From Phaeobacter gallaeciensis DSM 26640 (GTDB lineage Bacteria > Pseudomonadota > Alphaproteobacteria > Rhodobacterales > Rhodobacteraceae): DNA of 64,000 bases. The notes beneath the pieces were generated by a model that did not search any database, was not told the DNA's origin, and saw only the letters and a list, made by a program, of their open reading frames with translations. The position numbers were made by a program, and so were the translations under genes. The stretch spans positions 1,185,001-1,249,000 of the forward strand of contig NC_023137.1 in assembly GCF_000511385.1 (NCBI RefSeq), given 5' to 3'. Shown one piece after another: positions 18,319 to 26,577 of the stretch (within the stretch, counting starts at the first letter, position 1; every line of letters starts with the position of its first letter).

Positions 18319-18393
18319 TCAGCCTCCGACCAGCCAGCCGGTTGCCAGACCAATCATCAGGATCAGCAAGGCCACAAAGGCGAGTTTCTGCAC
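18319..18393 (-). CDS. 24-aa hydrophobic peptide at the head of the XpaC-TelA cluster
   Basis: A 24-codon frame with GTG start at 18393 and TGA at 18319-18321. GGGGGA lies eight bases before the GTG, a good ribosome site. The product begins V/M-QKLAFVALLILMIG and ends GWLVGG, so it is essentially one transmembrane helix with a single lysine. The stop is four bases before the XpaC-like ATG. It could be a real membrane peptide of the complex or a leader that couples translation to xpaC. No homologue can be named. Confidence 0.5.
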   Translation of the reverse strand: MQKLAFVALLILMIGLATGWLVGG

Positions 18394-18405
18394 GTCTGTT
18401 CCCCC

Positions 18406-18455
18406 AAGATGAGCGCTGCAAGCAATTGGAAACTTAGGATATGCAGCGCCATCTT
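18406..18455 (-). repeat. long inverted repeat before the 24-aa peptide gene
   Basis: AAGATGAGCGCTGCA at 18406-18420 pairs with TGCAGCGCCATCTT at 18442-18455 with one bulged base. It lies between the RluB-type stop (18505) and the GTG at 18393. No T run follows, so it is more likely a mRNA structure or weak terminator near the start of the XpaC-TelA transcript. Confidence 0.5.
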
Positions 18456-18504
18456 GCTAGGGGGAACTCTGAAAAGGCGGGCGCAGTTTCTCAGGGCAGG
18501 GCAC

Positions 18505-19767
18505 TCAGCGGCGTGTTGGTTTGCCGCCACCGCGCGGTGCGGGACCTTTGCCAGAGCTTCGGCCGGGACCGCGCCCTGCGTCTCGGCTGGCGCCGCCATC
18601 TGCGGGTTTGCTGCCGGGTTTGCCGACAGGCTTGCCGCCGAATTTGCCCGCAGGCTTACCACCGGGCCTGTCTGCGGTGCGGTCAGTTGCCCGGCCTGCG
18701 GGTTTGCCTTTGCCAGCAAATTTGCCGTCTGGTTTTCCAGTGGAGCGGCCACCGGACCGCTCGCTGCCTTTGCCGTCCGGGCGATCTGATGCGCCGAAGG
18801 ACCGCCTTGATGGTTTCCCGCCTGGCCTGCCGCCAGATTTGAAATCTGGTTTCGCGCCGTGCGCTGTCCCAGGTTTGCCCGCGCCGGGGCGTCCACGCGC
18901 CGGGCGGGTCGGGCGTTTGGGCTTCTCGTCTGCCTCGGTTTCCGGCGTCTCCAGCCCCAGCTGGTCCCGCACTACACGTGGGCGCAGTTCTTCGACCTCG
19001 CCGGGTTTGAGGCTGCCCAACTGGAACGGGCCATAAGACAGGCGCAGCAGGCGGTTCACGGTAAATCCGATGTCTTCGATGGCACGGCGGATTTCGCGGT
19101 TCTTGCCCTCACGCAGGCCAATGGTCAGCCATGCGTTGGCCCCCTGCTGGCGATCCAGCGCGACGGTCATCGGCTGGAACCGCTCTCCCTCAACCACCAA
19201 CCCCTGACGCAGCGGTTCGAAATCGGTATCTTTCGGACGGCCGTTGATCCGTACGCGGTAGCGGCGCAGCCAGCCGGTGGAGGGCAGCTCCAGTTGCCGT
19301 TTGATGCCGCCGTCATTGGTCAGCAGCAACAGCCCCTCAGAGTTGAGGTCAAGCCGCCCGACGGTCATCACGCGGGGCATGTCTTCGGGCAGCTCGTCAA
19401 AGATGGTCGCGCGATCCAGCTCGTCACTGGTGGTGGTCACCAGACCTGCGGGCTTGTGATAGAGCCAAAGCCGGGGTGGTTCCGGATCCTGCATCGGGGT
19501 CCCATCCACGGCGATCCGATCTTTCCCCAACACCACATTCAACGCCGGGCTGTCGATGATCTTGCCGTTTACCGCAACGCGTCCTTCGGCGATCATTCGC
19601 TCGGCCTCGCGCCGCGAGGCGACGCCGGCCCGTGACAGGACCTTGGCAATGCGGTCGCCCTCGGGGCTGTCACCGCTCACAGCCGTGTTGGTCGGTTTCT
19701 TGCTGGCGCGGGCGGGTTTCGCCGCACCGGGGCGCTGGCCCCTGGGGGAAGATGGTGTTTTGCTCAT
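18505..19767 (-). CDS. rluB: 23S rRNA pseudouridine synthase (RluB/RsuA type) with long basic tail
   Basis: A 420-residue enzyme. Residues 38-80 are an S4 RNA-binding domain (RIAKVLSRAGVASRREAERMI), and the RsuA-type catalytic domain runs to about 270 with the catalytic aspartate D140 in GRLDLNSEGLLLLTNDG. It would isomerise a uridine in 23S rRNA (helix 89 region in E. coli RluB). From about residue 277 to the end it carries roughly 145 residues of Gly/Lys/Pro/Arg-rich low complexity with GGKPxGK-like units, far longer than E. coli RluB. It diverges from tadA across a 62-base gap that must hold both promoters. RluB versus RluE/RsuA is not fully resolved. Confidence 0.88.
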   Translation of the reverse strand: MSKTPSSPRGQRPGAAKPARASKKPTNTAVSGDSPEGDRIAKVLSRAGVASRREAERMIAEGRVAVNGKIIDSPALNVVLGKDRIAVDGTPMQDPEPPRLWLYHKPAGLVTTTSDELDRATIFDELPEDMPRVMTVGRLDLNSEGLLLLTNDGGIKRQLELPSTGWLRRYRVRINGRPKDTDFEPLRQGLVVEGERFQPMTVALDRQQGANAWLTIGLREGKNREIRRAIEDIGFTVNRLLRLSYGPFQLGSLKPGEVEELRPRVVRDQLGLETPETEADEKPKRPTRPARGRPGAGKPGTAHGAKPDFKSGGRPGGKPSRRSFGASDRPDGKGSERSGGRSTGKPDGKFAGKGKPAGRATDRTADRPGGKPAGKFGGKPVGKPGSKPADGGASRDAGRGPGRSSGKGPAPRGGGKPTRR

Positions 19768-19829
19768 ACTGAGGCCATAGATCATTCCGCGCAGTTGCGA
19801 AAGCTCCCATTCTGGGGCAGGGAGGGGCT

Positions 19830-20291
19830 ATGCCGTTTCGTTCTCACATGGATGTTGCCCTTGCCGAGGCCCAAGCCGCCGCCGCGCGCGGAGAGGTGCC
19901 GGTGGGGGCCGTTCTGATCTCTCCAGAGGGGCAGGTGGTAGCCCGTGCAGGCAATCGAACCCGAGAGTGGAGCGACCCGACCGCCCATGCCGAGGTGCTG
20001 GTGATCCGCGAGGCCTGCGCTGCCGCCGGGTCGGAGCGCCTCAATGGTTATGATCTCTATGTGACGCTGGAACCCTGCGCGATGTGCGCCGCTGCAATTG
20101 CGGCAGCCCGCATTCGCCGTGTCTATTATGGGGCCTCTGATCCAAAATCCGGCGGTGTCGCCCACGGGGCCTGTGTGTTCTCGCATCCGCAGGCCCATCA
20201 CGCGCCTGAGGTCTATGAGGGCATCAGCGCAGAACCGGCTGAAACCCTCCTGAAGGCCTTCTTTGCTGCGCGCCGTTCGGCGGATGGTTGA
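19830..20291 (+). CDS. tadA: tRNA-specific adenosine deaminase
   Basis: A 153-residue zinc deaminase that converts adenosine-34 to inosine in tRNA-Arg(ACG). The HAEV motif gives the zinc histidine and catalytic glutamate and PCAMC gives the two zinc cysteines; the GASDPKSGGV loop is typical of TadA. Full length for the family. The start is MPFRSHMDVALAEA, with GGGAGGGG a few bases upstream. It is essential in most bacteria. Confidence 0.93.
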   Translation: MPFRSHMDVALAEAQAAAARGEVPVGAVLISPEGQVVARAGNRTREWSDPTAHAEVLVIREACAAAGSERLNGYDLYVTLEPCAMCAAAIAAARIRRVYYGASDPKSGGVAHGACVFSHPQAHHAPEVYEGISAEPAETLLKAFFAARRSADG

Positions 20292-20351
20292 CCCGACAGC
20301 TGTGCTGCCCATAGCCTAATAGTCCGGTCGCGCCGCAGGAGGGCGAAAGAT

Positions 20352-20975
20352 ATGAGCAAGGATTTTCTAGCCCCTGACGGGCAGTTGCGTTGTGGCTGGG
20401 CTGGATCCGTTCCAGAGTTTCTGCCCTATCATGATCACGAATGGGGCTATCCGGTTGCGGATGATCAGCGTCTGTTTGAGAAGATTTGTCTTGAGAGTTT
20501 TCAGTCAGGTCTGAGCTGGCGCACCATTCTGGCCAAACGCGAGAATTTCCGGGCCGCCTTTGCGGGGTTCGACTGGACCCGTGTCGCCCGGTTTGGACCT
20601 CAGGACGTGGAGCGCCTGTTGCAGGATGCAGGTATCATTCGCCACAGAGGCAAGATCGAAGCGGTGATCAACAATGCCCGCCGCGCTGAGGAAATGGTGG
20701 AGGCCGAAGGATCGCTGGCGGCGTTTTTCTGGACCTTTGAACCCGGCCCGGATGAGCAGGTGCCGCCACAGACGGCCTCCATCACGCCGCAGTCGACTGC
20801 GCTGTCAAAAGAGCTGAAGAAACGCGGTTGGAAATTTGTCGGTCCCACCACCTGTTTTGCCTTCATGCAGGCGATGGGATTGGTGAATGATCACGCAACA
20901 GACTGTATCTGTAGGAAAAAGGCCGCCCAGATGCGTGCCGCTTTCACCTCTCCTGCAGTGTCTCAGGCCGGGTGA
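20352..20975 (+). CDS. tag: DNA-3-methyladenine glycosylase I
   Basis: A 207-residue base-excision repair enzyme that removes 3-methyladenine from DNA. Typical Tag features are RCGWAG near the N-terminus, YHDHEWGYPV, SFQSGLSWRTILAKRENFR and the C-terminal FVGPTTCFAFMQAMGLVNDHATDC; the Cys and His residues in these form the structural zinc site. The ATG follows CAGGAGGGCGAAAGAT, a very good ribosome site. It is 60 bases downstream of tadA. Confidence 0.93.
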   Translation: MSKDFLAPDGQLRCGWAGSVPEFLPYHDHEWGYPVADDQRLFEKICLESFQSGLSWRTILAKRENFRAAFAGFDWTRVARFGPQDVERLLQDAGIIRHRGKIEAVINNARRAEEMVEAEGSLAAFFWTFEPGPDEQVPPQTASITPQSTALSKELKKRGWKFVGPTTCFAFMQAMGLVNDHATDCICRKKAAQMRAAFTSPAVSQAG

Positions 20976-21034
20976 CACGAGTCATCAGCGGGTCTTTCTT
21001 TATGAGGGCGTGTAGGTATGTAGCGGCCATCGCC

Positions 21035-21088
21035 GCCGTCCCTCAGGACGGCGCCCTGCCCAACGGGAGCGGATCTGCACCGCAGATC
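21035..21088. repeat. two tandem hairpins in the tag/UPF0173 convergent gap
   Basis: GCCGTCC/GGACGGC (21035-21052, four-base loop) and GATCTGC/GCAGATC (21072-21088, three-base loop) stand side by side between convergent genes. No T run follows on either strand. They may be weak terminators or part of a dispersed repeat family. Confidence 0.45.
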
Positions 21089-21111
21089 GCGGTCCGGGCG
21101 GGAGGCCCCGC

Positions 21112-21804
21112 TTAAATCTCGATCGCCTCGAGAACCTGCGGTTCGATGACCGCGACATCAGGCAGCGCTTCGGCCAGTTTTTCGGCGCTCTGCTCCAGGA
21201 TCGGGAAAGTGCGATAGTGACAAGGGATCAGTGTCTTGAATCTGAAATACCGCTTTGCCGCATATGCCGTCTGAGCCATATCCATCGTGAAATGTCCGCC
21301 GGCGCTGAGGATGCCTACCTCGGGTTTGTAGTAGTCCGCCATCCAGTCCATATCGGCCATCAGCCCGGTATCGCCGGAAATATAGAGTGTTTTCCCCTCG
21401 CTCATCAGCATATAACCAACTTCGCTGCCGGCGGTGCGCAACCCATCCTGCGTTGCGAAGGTCGAGCTGTGCGAGGCCGGGACCATGGCCAGATCGGGGC
21501 CATCCAGATTGACAGTGCCGCCCTTGTTGAAGCCGATGGTGGTCACATCTTCGGTCTCGCCCCAGATGCCCATCAGGTCATATTGACCCACGATTGGCAC
21601 ATTCAACCGCCGCGCCAGCGCCAGCACATCAATGACATGGTCAAAATGGGCATGGGTCAGAATGATATGGGTGGCACCTGCGATGGCGGCGTCATGCTGA
21701 TCGTCGCGCAGCATCGGATTGCCGGTCAGCCAGGGATCAATCAGCAGAACCTGTTCTTCGGTCTCAATGCGAAAACTGCCATGGCCCAGCCAGATGATCT
21801 TCAT
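21112..21804 (-). CDS. UPF0173 metal-dependent hydrolase
   Basis: A 230-residue metallo-beta-lactamase-fold protein. It begins MKIIWLGHGSFRIETEEQVLLIDPWL, has the metal motif THAHFDH, then ISGDTGLMADM and the late PCHYRTFP histidine. The size and motifs fit UPF0173; its substrate is unknown. GAGGGAGGAGAGAAC precedes the start codon at 21804. The frame stays open far upstream but that part is antisense to gatC and has no ribosome site. It diverges from gatC across 195 bases. Confidence 0.88.
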   Translation of the reverse strand: MKIIWLGHGSFRIETEEQVLLIDPWLTGNPMLRDDQHDAAIAGATHIILTHAHFDHVIDVLALARRLNVPIVGQYDLMGIWGETEDVTTIGFNKGGTVNLDGPDLAMVPASHSSTFATQDGLRTAGSEVGYMLMSEGKTLYISGDTGLMADMDWMADYYKPEVGILSAGGHFTMDMAQTAYAAKRYFRFKTLIPCHYRTFPILEQSAEKLAEALPDVAVIEPQVLEAIEI

Positions 21805-21999
21805 GTTCTCTCCTCCCTCATTGCAGTTGCGATAGGACCCGGTTGGGGCGATGTCCTGTCCCAAGCCTATCGTGACGGAGGCAAAAATCCACAGACTCAG
21901 ACGCCTCTTCGCCGAATTCCAGTGGCATTCACGCGCCCGCAGGCTTGCGGCGGCGGCAGTGCGGCGGTAAATGCGTGCTAACACGAGATGAGGGTTTCC

Positions 22000-22287
22000 A
22001 TGTCGATTGACCAAAGCACCGCCGCCAAGGTGGCCAAACTGGCCCGTATCAAGGTCGAAGAGGACGCGCTGCCCGCACTGGCAGATGAGTTCAACACCAT
22101 CCTCGGCTTTATCGAGCAGCTGAACGAGGTGGACGTCGAAGGCGTCGAGCCGATGACCTCCGTAACTCCCCAGCGGCTGAAGCGCCGGGTGGATGAGGTC
22201 ACGGATGGCAATCAGCAGGACAAGATCCTCGCCAATGCTCCCGATGCCCGCGAAGGCTTTTTCGCAGTGCCCAAGGTGGTTGAATAA
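22000..22287 (+). CDS. gatC: Asp-tRNA(Asn)/Glu-tRNA(Gln) amidotransferase subunit C
   Basis: A 95-residue GatC protein that holds GatA and GatB together in the GatCAB amidotransferase. The pattern KVAKLARIKVEEDALPALADEFNTILGFIEQLNEVDVEGVEPMTSV is diagnostic. The start is MSIDQS at 22000; an ATG-like extension at 21988 is less likely. gatA begins three bases after its stop. No gatB is seen in this window, as is usual when gatB lies elsewhere. Confidence 0.95.
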   Translation: MSIDQSTAAKVAKLARIKVEEDALPALADEFNTILGFIEQLNEVDVEGVEPMTSVTPQRLKRRVDEVTDGNQQDKILANAPDAREGFFAVPKVVE

Positions 22288-22290
22288 GAC

Positions 22291-23778
22291 ATGACCGAAC
22301 TGAACAAACTGACCCTGTCCGACGCTCGTGACGCATTGCGCAAGGGCGACACCACCTCTGTCGAGCTGACCGAGGCTTGCCTGAAAGCCATTGATGCGGC
22401 GGATGCGCTGAATGCCTTCGTGCATAAGACGCCCGAAATTGCGCTGGAACGCGCCAAGGCGGCGGATGCACGGATCAAGGCAGGTGACGCGCCTGCCATG
22501 TGTGGCCTACCGGTTGGCATCAAGGATCTGTTCTGCACCAAAGGTGTCGACAGTCAGGCGGCCTCCGGCATTCTGGAGGGGTTCAAGCCCGAGTATGAAT
22601 CCACCGTCTCCCAGCAGCTTCAGGACTCCGGTGCAGTGATGCTGGGCAAGCTGAACATGGATGAATTTGCCATGGGCTCGTCCAACGAGACTTCGGTCTA
22701 TGGCAATGCCGTCAGCCCCTGGCGGCGCGAGGGGGATGAGGCCCAGTTGACACCGGGCGGCTCCTCCGGTGGGTCCGCCTCCGCAGTGGCGGCTGATCTA
22801 TGCCTCGCGGCAACCGGCACCGATACAGGCGGCTCGATTCGCCAGCCTGCGGCCTTCACCGGTATCACCGGCATCAAACCCACCTATGGCCGTTGCTCGC
22901 GCTGGGGTGTGGTGGCTTTTGCTTCATCGCTGGATCAGGCCGGTCCGATGACCAAATCTGTGCGCGACGCAGCGATGATGCTGGAAGCCATGTGTGGTCA
23001 TGACCCCAAGGACAGCACCAGCGCCGATCTTGCCGTGCCGAACTTTGAGGCGATGCTGACCGGCGATATCAAAGGCAAGAAAATCGGCATCCCGCGTGAA
23101 TATCGCATGGATGGCATGCCTGCGGAGATCGAAAAACTCTGGTCCGAAGGGGCCGAGATGCTGCGCGCTGCCGGTGCGGAAATCGTCGATATCTCCCTGC
23201 CGCACACCAAATACGCGCTGCCAGCCTATTATGTGATTGCCCCGGCAGAGGCGTCATCGAACCTCGCACGTTATGATGGTGTGCGCTACGGGCAGCGCGC
23301 TGCGCTGGAGGCTGGTGACGGCATCACCGAGATGTACGAAAAAACCCGCGCTGCGGGCTTCGGCCATGAGGTGCAGCGCCGTGTGATGGTTGGTACCTAT
23401 GTGCTTTCCGCAGGGTTCTATGACGCCTATTACAACCGCGCCCGTAAGGTCCGGACCCTGATCAAGAAGGACTTCGAGGATGTTTTTGCGCAGGGTATCG
23501 ACGCGATCCTGACACCGGCCACGCCCTCTGCGGCCTTTGGTTTGGGCGAAATGACCGACGCGGATCCGGTGCAGATGTATCTGAACGACGTCTTCACCGT
23601 GACCGTGAACCTCGCCGGTCTGCCGGGGATTTCTGTGCCTGCTGGTGTGGACGCGAAGGGGCTGCCGCTAGGGCTGCAACTGATTGGCCGTCCTTGGGAA
23701 GAGGGCGATCTGCTGAATACAGCCTATGCGCTGGAAGAGGCGGCCGGATTTGTGGCCAAGCCCGGGCATTGGTGGTAA
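22291..23778 (+). CDS. gatA: Asp-tRNA(Asn)/Glu-tRNA(Gln) amidotransferase subunit A
   Basis: A 495-residue amidase-signature enzyme that releases ammonia from glutamine for transamidation of mischarged Glu-tRNA(Gln) and Asp-tRNA(Asn). The Ser-cisSer-Lys catalytic set is seen as GIKDLF (Lys), [13 protein letters not shown] (cis-Ser) and [13 protein letters not shown] (Ser nucleophile). Full length. It is three bases behind gatC and clearly one operon with it. Confidence 0.95.
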   Translation: MTELNKLTLSDARDALRKGDTTSVELTEACLKAIDAADALNAFVHKTPEIALERAKAADARIKAGDAPAMCGLPVGIKDLFCTKGVDSQAASGILEGFKPEYESTVSQQLQDSGAVMLGKLNMDEFAMGSSNETSVYGNAVSPWRREGDEAQLTPGGSSGGSASAVAADLCLAATGTDTGGSIRQPAAFTGITGIKPTYGRCSRWGVVAFASSLDQAGPMTKSVRDAAMMLEAMCGHDPKDSTSADLAVPNFEAMLTGDIKGKKIGIPREYRMDGMPAEIEKLWSEGAEMLRAAGAEIVDISLPHTKYALPAYYVIAPAEASSNLARYDGVRYGQRAALEAGDGITEMYEKTRAAGFGHEVQRRVMVGTYVLSAGFYDAYYNRARKVRTLIKKDFEDVFAQGIDAILTPATPSAAFGLGEMTDADPVQMYLNDVFTVTVNLAGLPGISVPAGVDAKGLPLGLQLIGRPWEEGDLLNTAYALEEAAGFVAKPGHWW

Positions 23779-23817
23779 ACCCTGTTCTGATCTGAGCAGA
23801 ACCAACAGGTGGTGATC

Positions 23818-24591
23818 ATGCGTGCATTCCGGTCCATCCTTGCGACCAGCAGTCTTGTCCTGCTGGCCGCGTGCCAACCCCCGGTGCCCAACAGCGGGCC
23901 AGAGGCCGGGTTTGGCTCCAGCCCTTTTGACGGGGCGCCTGCGACCGGCACCACGATCAACGGCGACCCTCTGGTGCCACCGGCACGGGTCGCCAGCGAG
24001 CCTCTGCCGCGTACTGTGCAGCCCGCGCCCCGCGTGGCGGCACGCACCAGTGGTGCGGGAACACTCGCATCCTCCGGCGGTAGCAGCGATGACATCGCGC
24101 GGGAGACCGCAGCGGCACTAGAGGCCGCACGCAGCAACTCCGGTACCGCCCCGATTGAGGCCAGCCCCTCCAACCCGGCACCGGCGCTTGTGGGCAATCC
24201 GCGGATCTCCGATGAGAATGACTTCGACGCGGTGTCCTCGCGTCAGAGCATAGAAAGCGACGCAGAGCGGCTGGCCCGTCAGCGCGCGCAATATCAGGTG
24301 GTGAGCCCGACTGCCGTGCCCACCCGCAGTGGCAGCCGTGATCCCAATATCGTTCGCTACGCGCTGAGCACCTCCAATCCGCGCGGGCAGCGCATCTATT
24401 CGCGCTCGGGCATCAATCTTGCGGCGCGCTCCTCGCGCAATTGCGCGGGCTTTGCGTCGCCAGAACTGGCCCAGATCGCCTTTCTCGCGGCGGGCGGGCC
24501 GAAGCGTGACCGTCAGGCACTTGATCCCGATGGCGATGGCTACGCTTGCGGTTGGGATCCAGCGCCTTATCGCCTCGCGGTGCAGAACTGA
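23818..24591 (+). CDS. lipoprotein with C-terminal excalibur-like motif
   Basis: A 257-residue exported protein. The signal ends in the lipobox LLAAC (Cys at about residue 18), followed by a long Pro/Ser/Ala-rich, probably disordered region. The last ~60 residues (NLAARSSRNCAGFASPELAQIAFLAAGG...DPDGDGYACGWDP) contain the DxDxDGxxC calcium-binding pattern of the excalibur domain. The function is unknown; excalibur domains are found at cell surfaces. The start MRAFRSI at 23818 follows AGGTGGTGATC. It is 16 bases upstream of the amidase gene and may be cotranscribed with it. Confidence 0.75.
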   Translation: MRAFRSILATSSLVLLAACQPPVPNSGPEAGFGSSPFDGAPATGTTINGDPLVPPARVASEPLPRTVQPAPRVAARTSGAGTLASSGGSSDDIARETAAALEAARSNSGTAPIEASPSNPAPALVGNPRISDENDFDAVSSRQSIESDAERLARQRAQYQVVSPTAVPTRSGSRDPNIVRYALSTSNPRGQRIYSRSGINLAARSSRNCAGFASPELAQIAFLAAGGPKRDRQALDPDGDGYACGWDPAPYRLAVQN

Positions 24592-24607
24592 CGCTGGGCG
24601 GCGTGGC

Positions 24608-25321
24608 GTGACCACGGTTCCGTGCATGCCTGAGGAGGGCGAGGCCGCCATCTGGCATCCGAGCCCCAACTTCAATGCGCGTCGAAATGCGCTGCGCCCA
24701 GAGCTGGTTGTCCTTCACTACACCGCATTGGAGAGCGCCGAAGCTGCGCTCGACCGGCTTTGCGATCCGCAATATGAGGTTTCGGCCCATTATCTGATCG
24801 GCGCTGATGGAATGCTGTGGCAGATGGTGCGCGAGGCGGATCGCGCCTGGCATGCGGGTGCAGGTGAATGGTGCGGGCAGGGCGATATCAATTCGCGCTC
24901 CATCGGGATCGAACTCGACAATCGCGGGGATCACCCCTTTTCTGCGTCGCAGATGGCGCGATTGGAAACGCTCCTGAGCGGGATTTTGCAACGTTGGGAG
25001 ATCTCGCCGACAGGGGTGATCGGTCACTCCTGTATGGCACCCGGACGCAAATACGATCCCGGACCACGCTTTGACTGGGCGCGTCTGGCCCGGCAAGGGT
25101 TGGCGGCGCCTGTTCCGAAGGTCACGGCGGCTGTCCCACCCATTCCGCAGGAGCCATGCACGCGCGCGAACCGCTTTCGCGCTCTCGCGCAGGCGCGCGG
25201 CTTCACCGCAGATGTTGACGATGCCACCTTGCTGCAGGCAGTGCGTCTCAGGTTTCGGCCCTGGCAACGTGGACCGTTGAGTGAGGCGGATGTGCAACTG
25301 ATCTGGCCTGACAACCCCTAA
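24608..25321 (+). CDS. N-acetylmuramoyl-L-alanine amidase (AmpD-like)
   Basis: An amidase_2-domain protein of about 237 residues that would cleave the muramic-acid-L-alanine bond of peptidoglycan. Seen are VVLHYTAL (zinc His), YLIGADGMLWQMV, AWHAG, INSRSIGIELDN and IGHSCMAPGRKYDPGPRFDW with the second His and the Cys/Asp zinc site. No signal peptide is apparent, so a cytoplasmic recycling role like AmpD is likely. The C-terminal ~60 residues resemble a small peptidoglycan-binding module. The start is uncertain: GTG 24608 is used, ATG 24626 is an alternative. Confidence 0.82.
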   Translation: MTTVPCMPEEGEAAIWHPSPNFNARRNALRPELVVLHYTALESAEAALDRLCDPQYEVSAHYLIGADGMLWQMVREADRAWHAGAGEWCGQGDINSRSIGIELDNRGDHPFSASQMARLETLLSGILQRWEISPTGVIGHSCMAPGRKYDPGPRFDWARLARQGLAAPVPKVTAAVPPIPQEPCTRANRFRALAQARGFTADVDDATLLQAVRLRFRPWQRGPLSEADVQLIWPDNP

Positions 25322-25474
25322 AGGTAATACTTGTGGCGCATGCCTTCTGGCGAAAACAGCCGGGATGACTTGTCTCCAATCCAGATCGGCCAGGTAAGGC
25401 AAGGTCCCATCTCCGTGCCCGTAGCCACCGCATAATCTGCTTGACGCGAGGCGCGGTTGTTCCTAGGCGGGCAG

Positions 25475-25897
25475 TGCGCAGAGGGCTGGATGGCCGCGGG
25501 AGGCCGCAAGGTGTCGCGAGGAAAGTCCGGACTCTACAAAACGACGGTGCCGGGTAACGCCCGGGCAGAGCGATCTGACGGAGAGCGCCACAGAAAACAG
25601 ACCGCCCGCGTGCGCCTGCCTGTCAGGTGATCCCATGCGGGTAAGGGTGAAACGGTGGGGTAAGAGCCCACCGCGCCGCTGGCAACAGGGGCGGCATGGC
25701 AAGCCCCACCGGGAGCAATGCCAAATAGGACCCCCGCGCGGGCCGGTCGGCGCAAGCCGATACCGCCGCTAGGCATGTTTTGGCCAAGAGGGGTCGGGTT
25801 GGCAGCTGGAGGTGCGCAGCAATGTGCATCCTAGATGAATGGTCGTCGAAGGGGCCTTGGCCCCGGAACAAAATCCGGCTTATAGGCCCTCTGCGCA
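25475..25897 (+). ncRNA. rnpB: RNase P RNA (bacterial type A)
   Basis: Catalytic RNA of RNase P, which trims the 5' leader of tRNA precursors. The ends are set by stem P1: GCGCAGAGGG (25476-25485) pairs perfectly with CCCTCTGCGC (25887-25896). Inside are the conserved GAGGAAAGTCCGG core near 25518, ACAGAAA, GGTAAGGGTGAAACGGTG and the late GGCTTATAGGCCC. The length is about 420 bases, as expected in Alphaproteobacteria. It lies upstream of rpmG on the same strand. Confidence 0.95.
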
Positions 25898-25917
25898 AAA
25901 TATCCCGGCGAACCCTC

Positions 25918-25945
25918 TTGACTCGCAGGGTGGTGCAGGTAAAAG
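25918..25945 (+). promoter_or_regulatory. candidate rpmG promoter
   Basis: TTGACT (25918-25923) and TAAAAG (25940-25945) are spaced 16 bases apart and lie about 60 bases before the L33 start codon, just past the RNase P RNA. The -35 match is good and the -10 match is fair. Confidence 0.4.
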
Positions 25946-26005
25946 CGCACGCTCATATAGGAATTTACCGAGAGGCCCCTGCCTTTTCGGACGCAGGAGA
26001 ATACC

Positions 26006-26173
26006 ATGGCGAAGCCGACCACAATCAAGATCCGCCTGAACTCGACCGCGGGCACGGGCCACTTCTACGTGACCAAGAAAAACGCACGCACCATGACCGA
26101 GAAAATGGTTGTGCGTAAGTACGACCCGGTCGTGCGCAAGCACGTTGAATATAAAGAAGGCAAAATCAAATAA
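26006..26173 (+). CDS. rpmG: 50S ribosomal protein L33
   Basis: A 55-residue protein, [20 protein letters not shown]..., clearly L33 of the large ribosomal subunit. The zinc cysteines of the C+ form are absent, so this is the cysteine-free type common in Proteobacteria. CAGGAGAATACC precedes the ATG. A strong terminator at 26239 follows. Confidence 0.95.
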   Translation: MAKPTTIKIRLNSTAGTGHFYVTKKNARTMTEKMVVRKYDPVVRKHVEYKEGKIK

Positions 26174-26238
26174 GCCTCTTGATGTCGCGCAGCCGCTGGC
26201 CGCGATGTCGCCCCGATATTCGGGACAGTAGATAAGAA

Positions 26239-26269
26239 GGGTCGCACTGTAGTGGTGCGGCCCTTTTTT
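26239..26269 (+). terminator. rpmG terminator
   Basis: GGGTCGCAC pairs with GTGCGGCCC (one G-U) over a seven-base loop and is followed by six Ts. It ends the L33 transcript. Confidence 0.85.
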
Positions 26270-26285
26270 CTTGGCGCAGAAGGTT

Positions 26286-26520
26286 TTGCGCGACGCGCCA
26301 TAAATTTTATGAAAATCCGGTAAATGAAACCCCGGCCTGCGGGAGGCTTGGGCCTGAAAATGCCACATTTGCCCGCGACAAGTGATCCCGAGATGTGGGT
26401 GAGAGAGTGGCGCCGGGATGCCTTGCCGGAAGTGCGAGGCCTCAGGCGATCACAGCACCGCAGGTCGGCTCGGGGGAGCGACCAGAGCAGGAGGCAGCGG
26501 TGGGGCTGCCTCCTGTTTTT
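26286..26520 (+). ncRNA. candidate small RNA between rpmG and the GNAT gene
   Basis: A second strong plus-strand terminator (26489-26520) has no gene in front of it, since rpmG is already closed at 26239-26269 and the next gene runs the other way. TTGCGC at 26286 and TATGAA at 26308 (16-base spacing) could be its promoter, giving a transcript of about 200 bases. The stretch from about 26400 is rich in short GC stems. No known RNA family is recognised. All of this is inference from the two signals. Confidence 0.35.
26489..26520 (+). terminator. strong orphan terminator
   Basis: AGGAGGCAGC pairs perfectly with GCTGCCTCCT over a six-base loop and is followed by GTTTTTG. The T run lies on the plus-strand side only. 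Confidence 0.8.
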
Positions 26521-26577
26521 GTTTGGGGTGCAGCGCGCGTCGTTGGGGGGCTGTCAGAGCGACTGGAGATGCCTGTC

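Noticed and set aside
21805..22425. Upstream extension of the UPF0173 frame
   Set aside because: The frame is open, but it covers gatC and the start of gatA in antisense; the real start at 21804 has a strong ribosome site and the family N-terminus.
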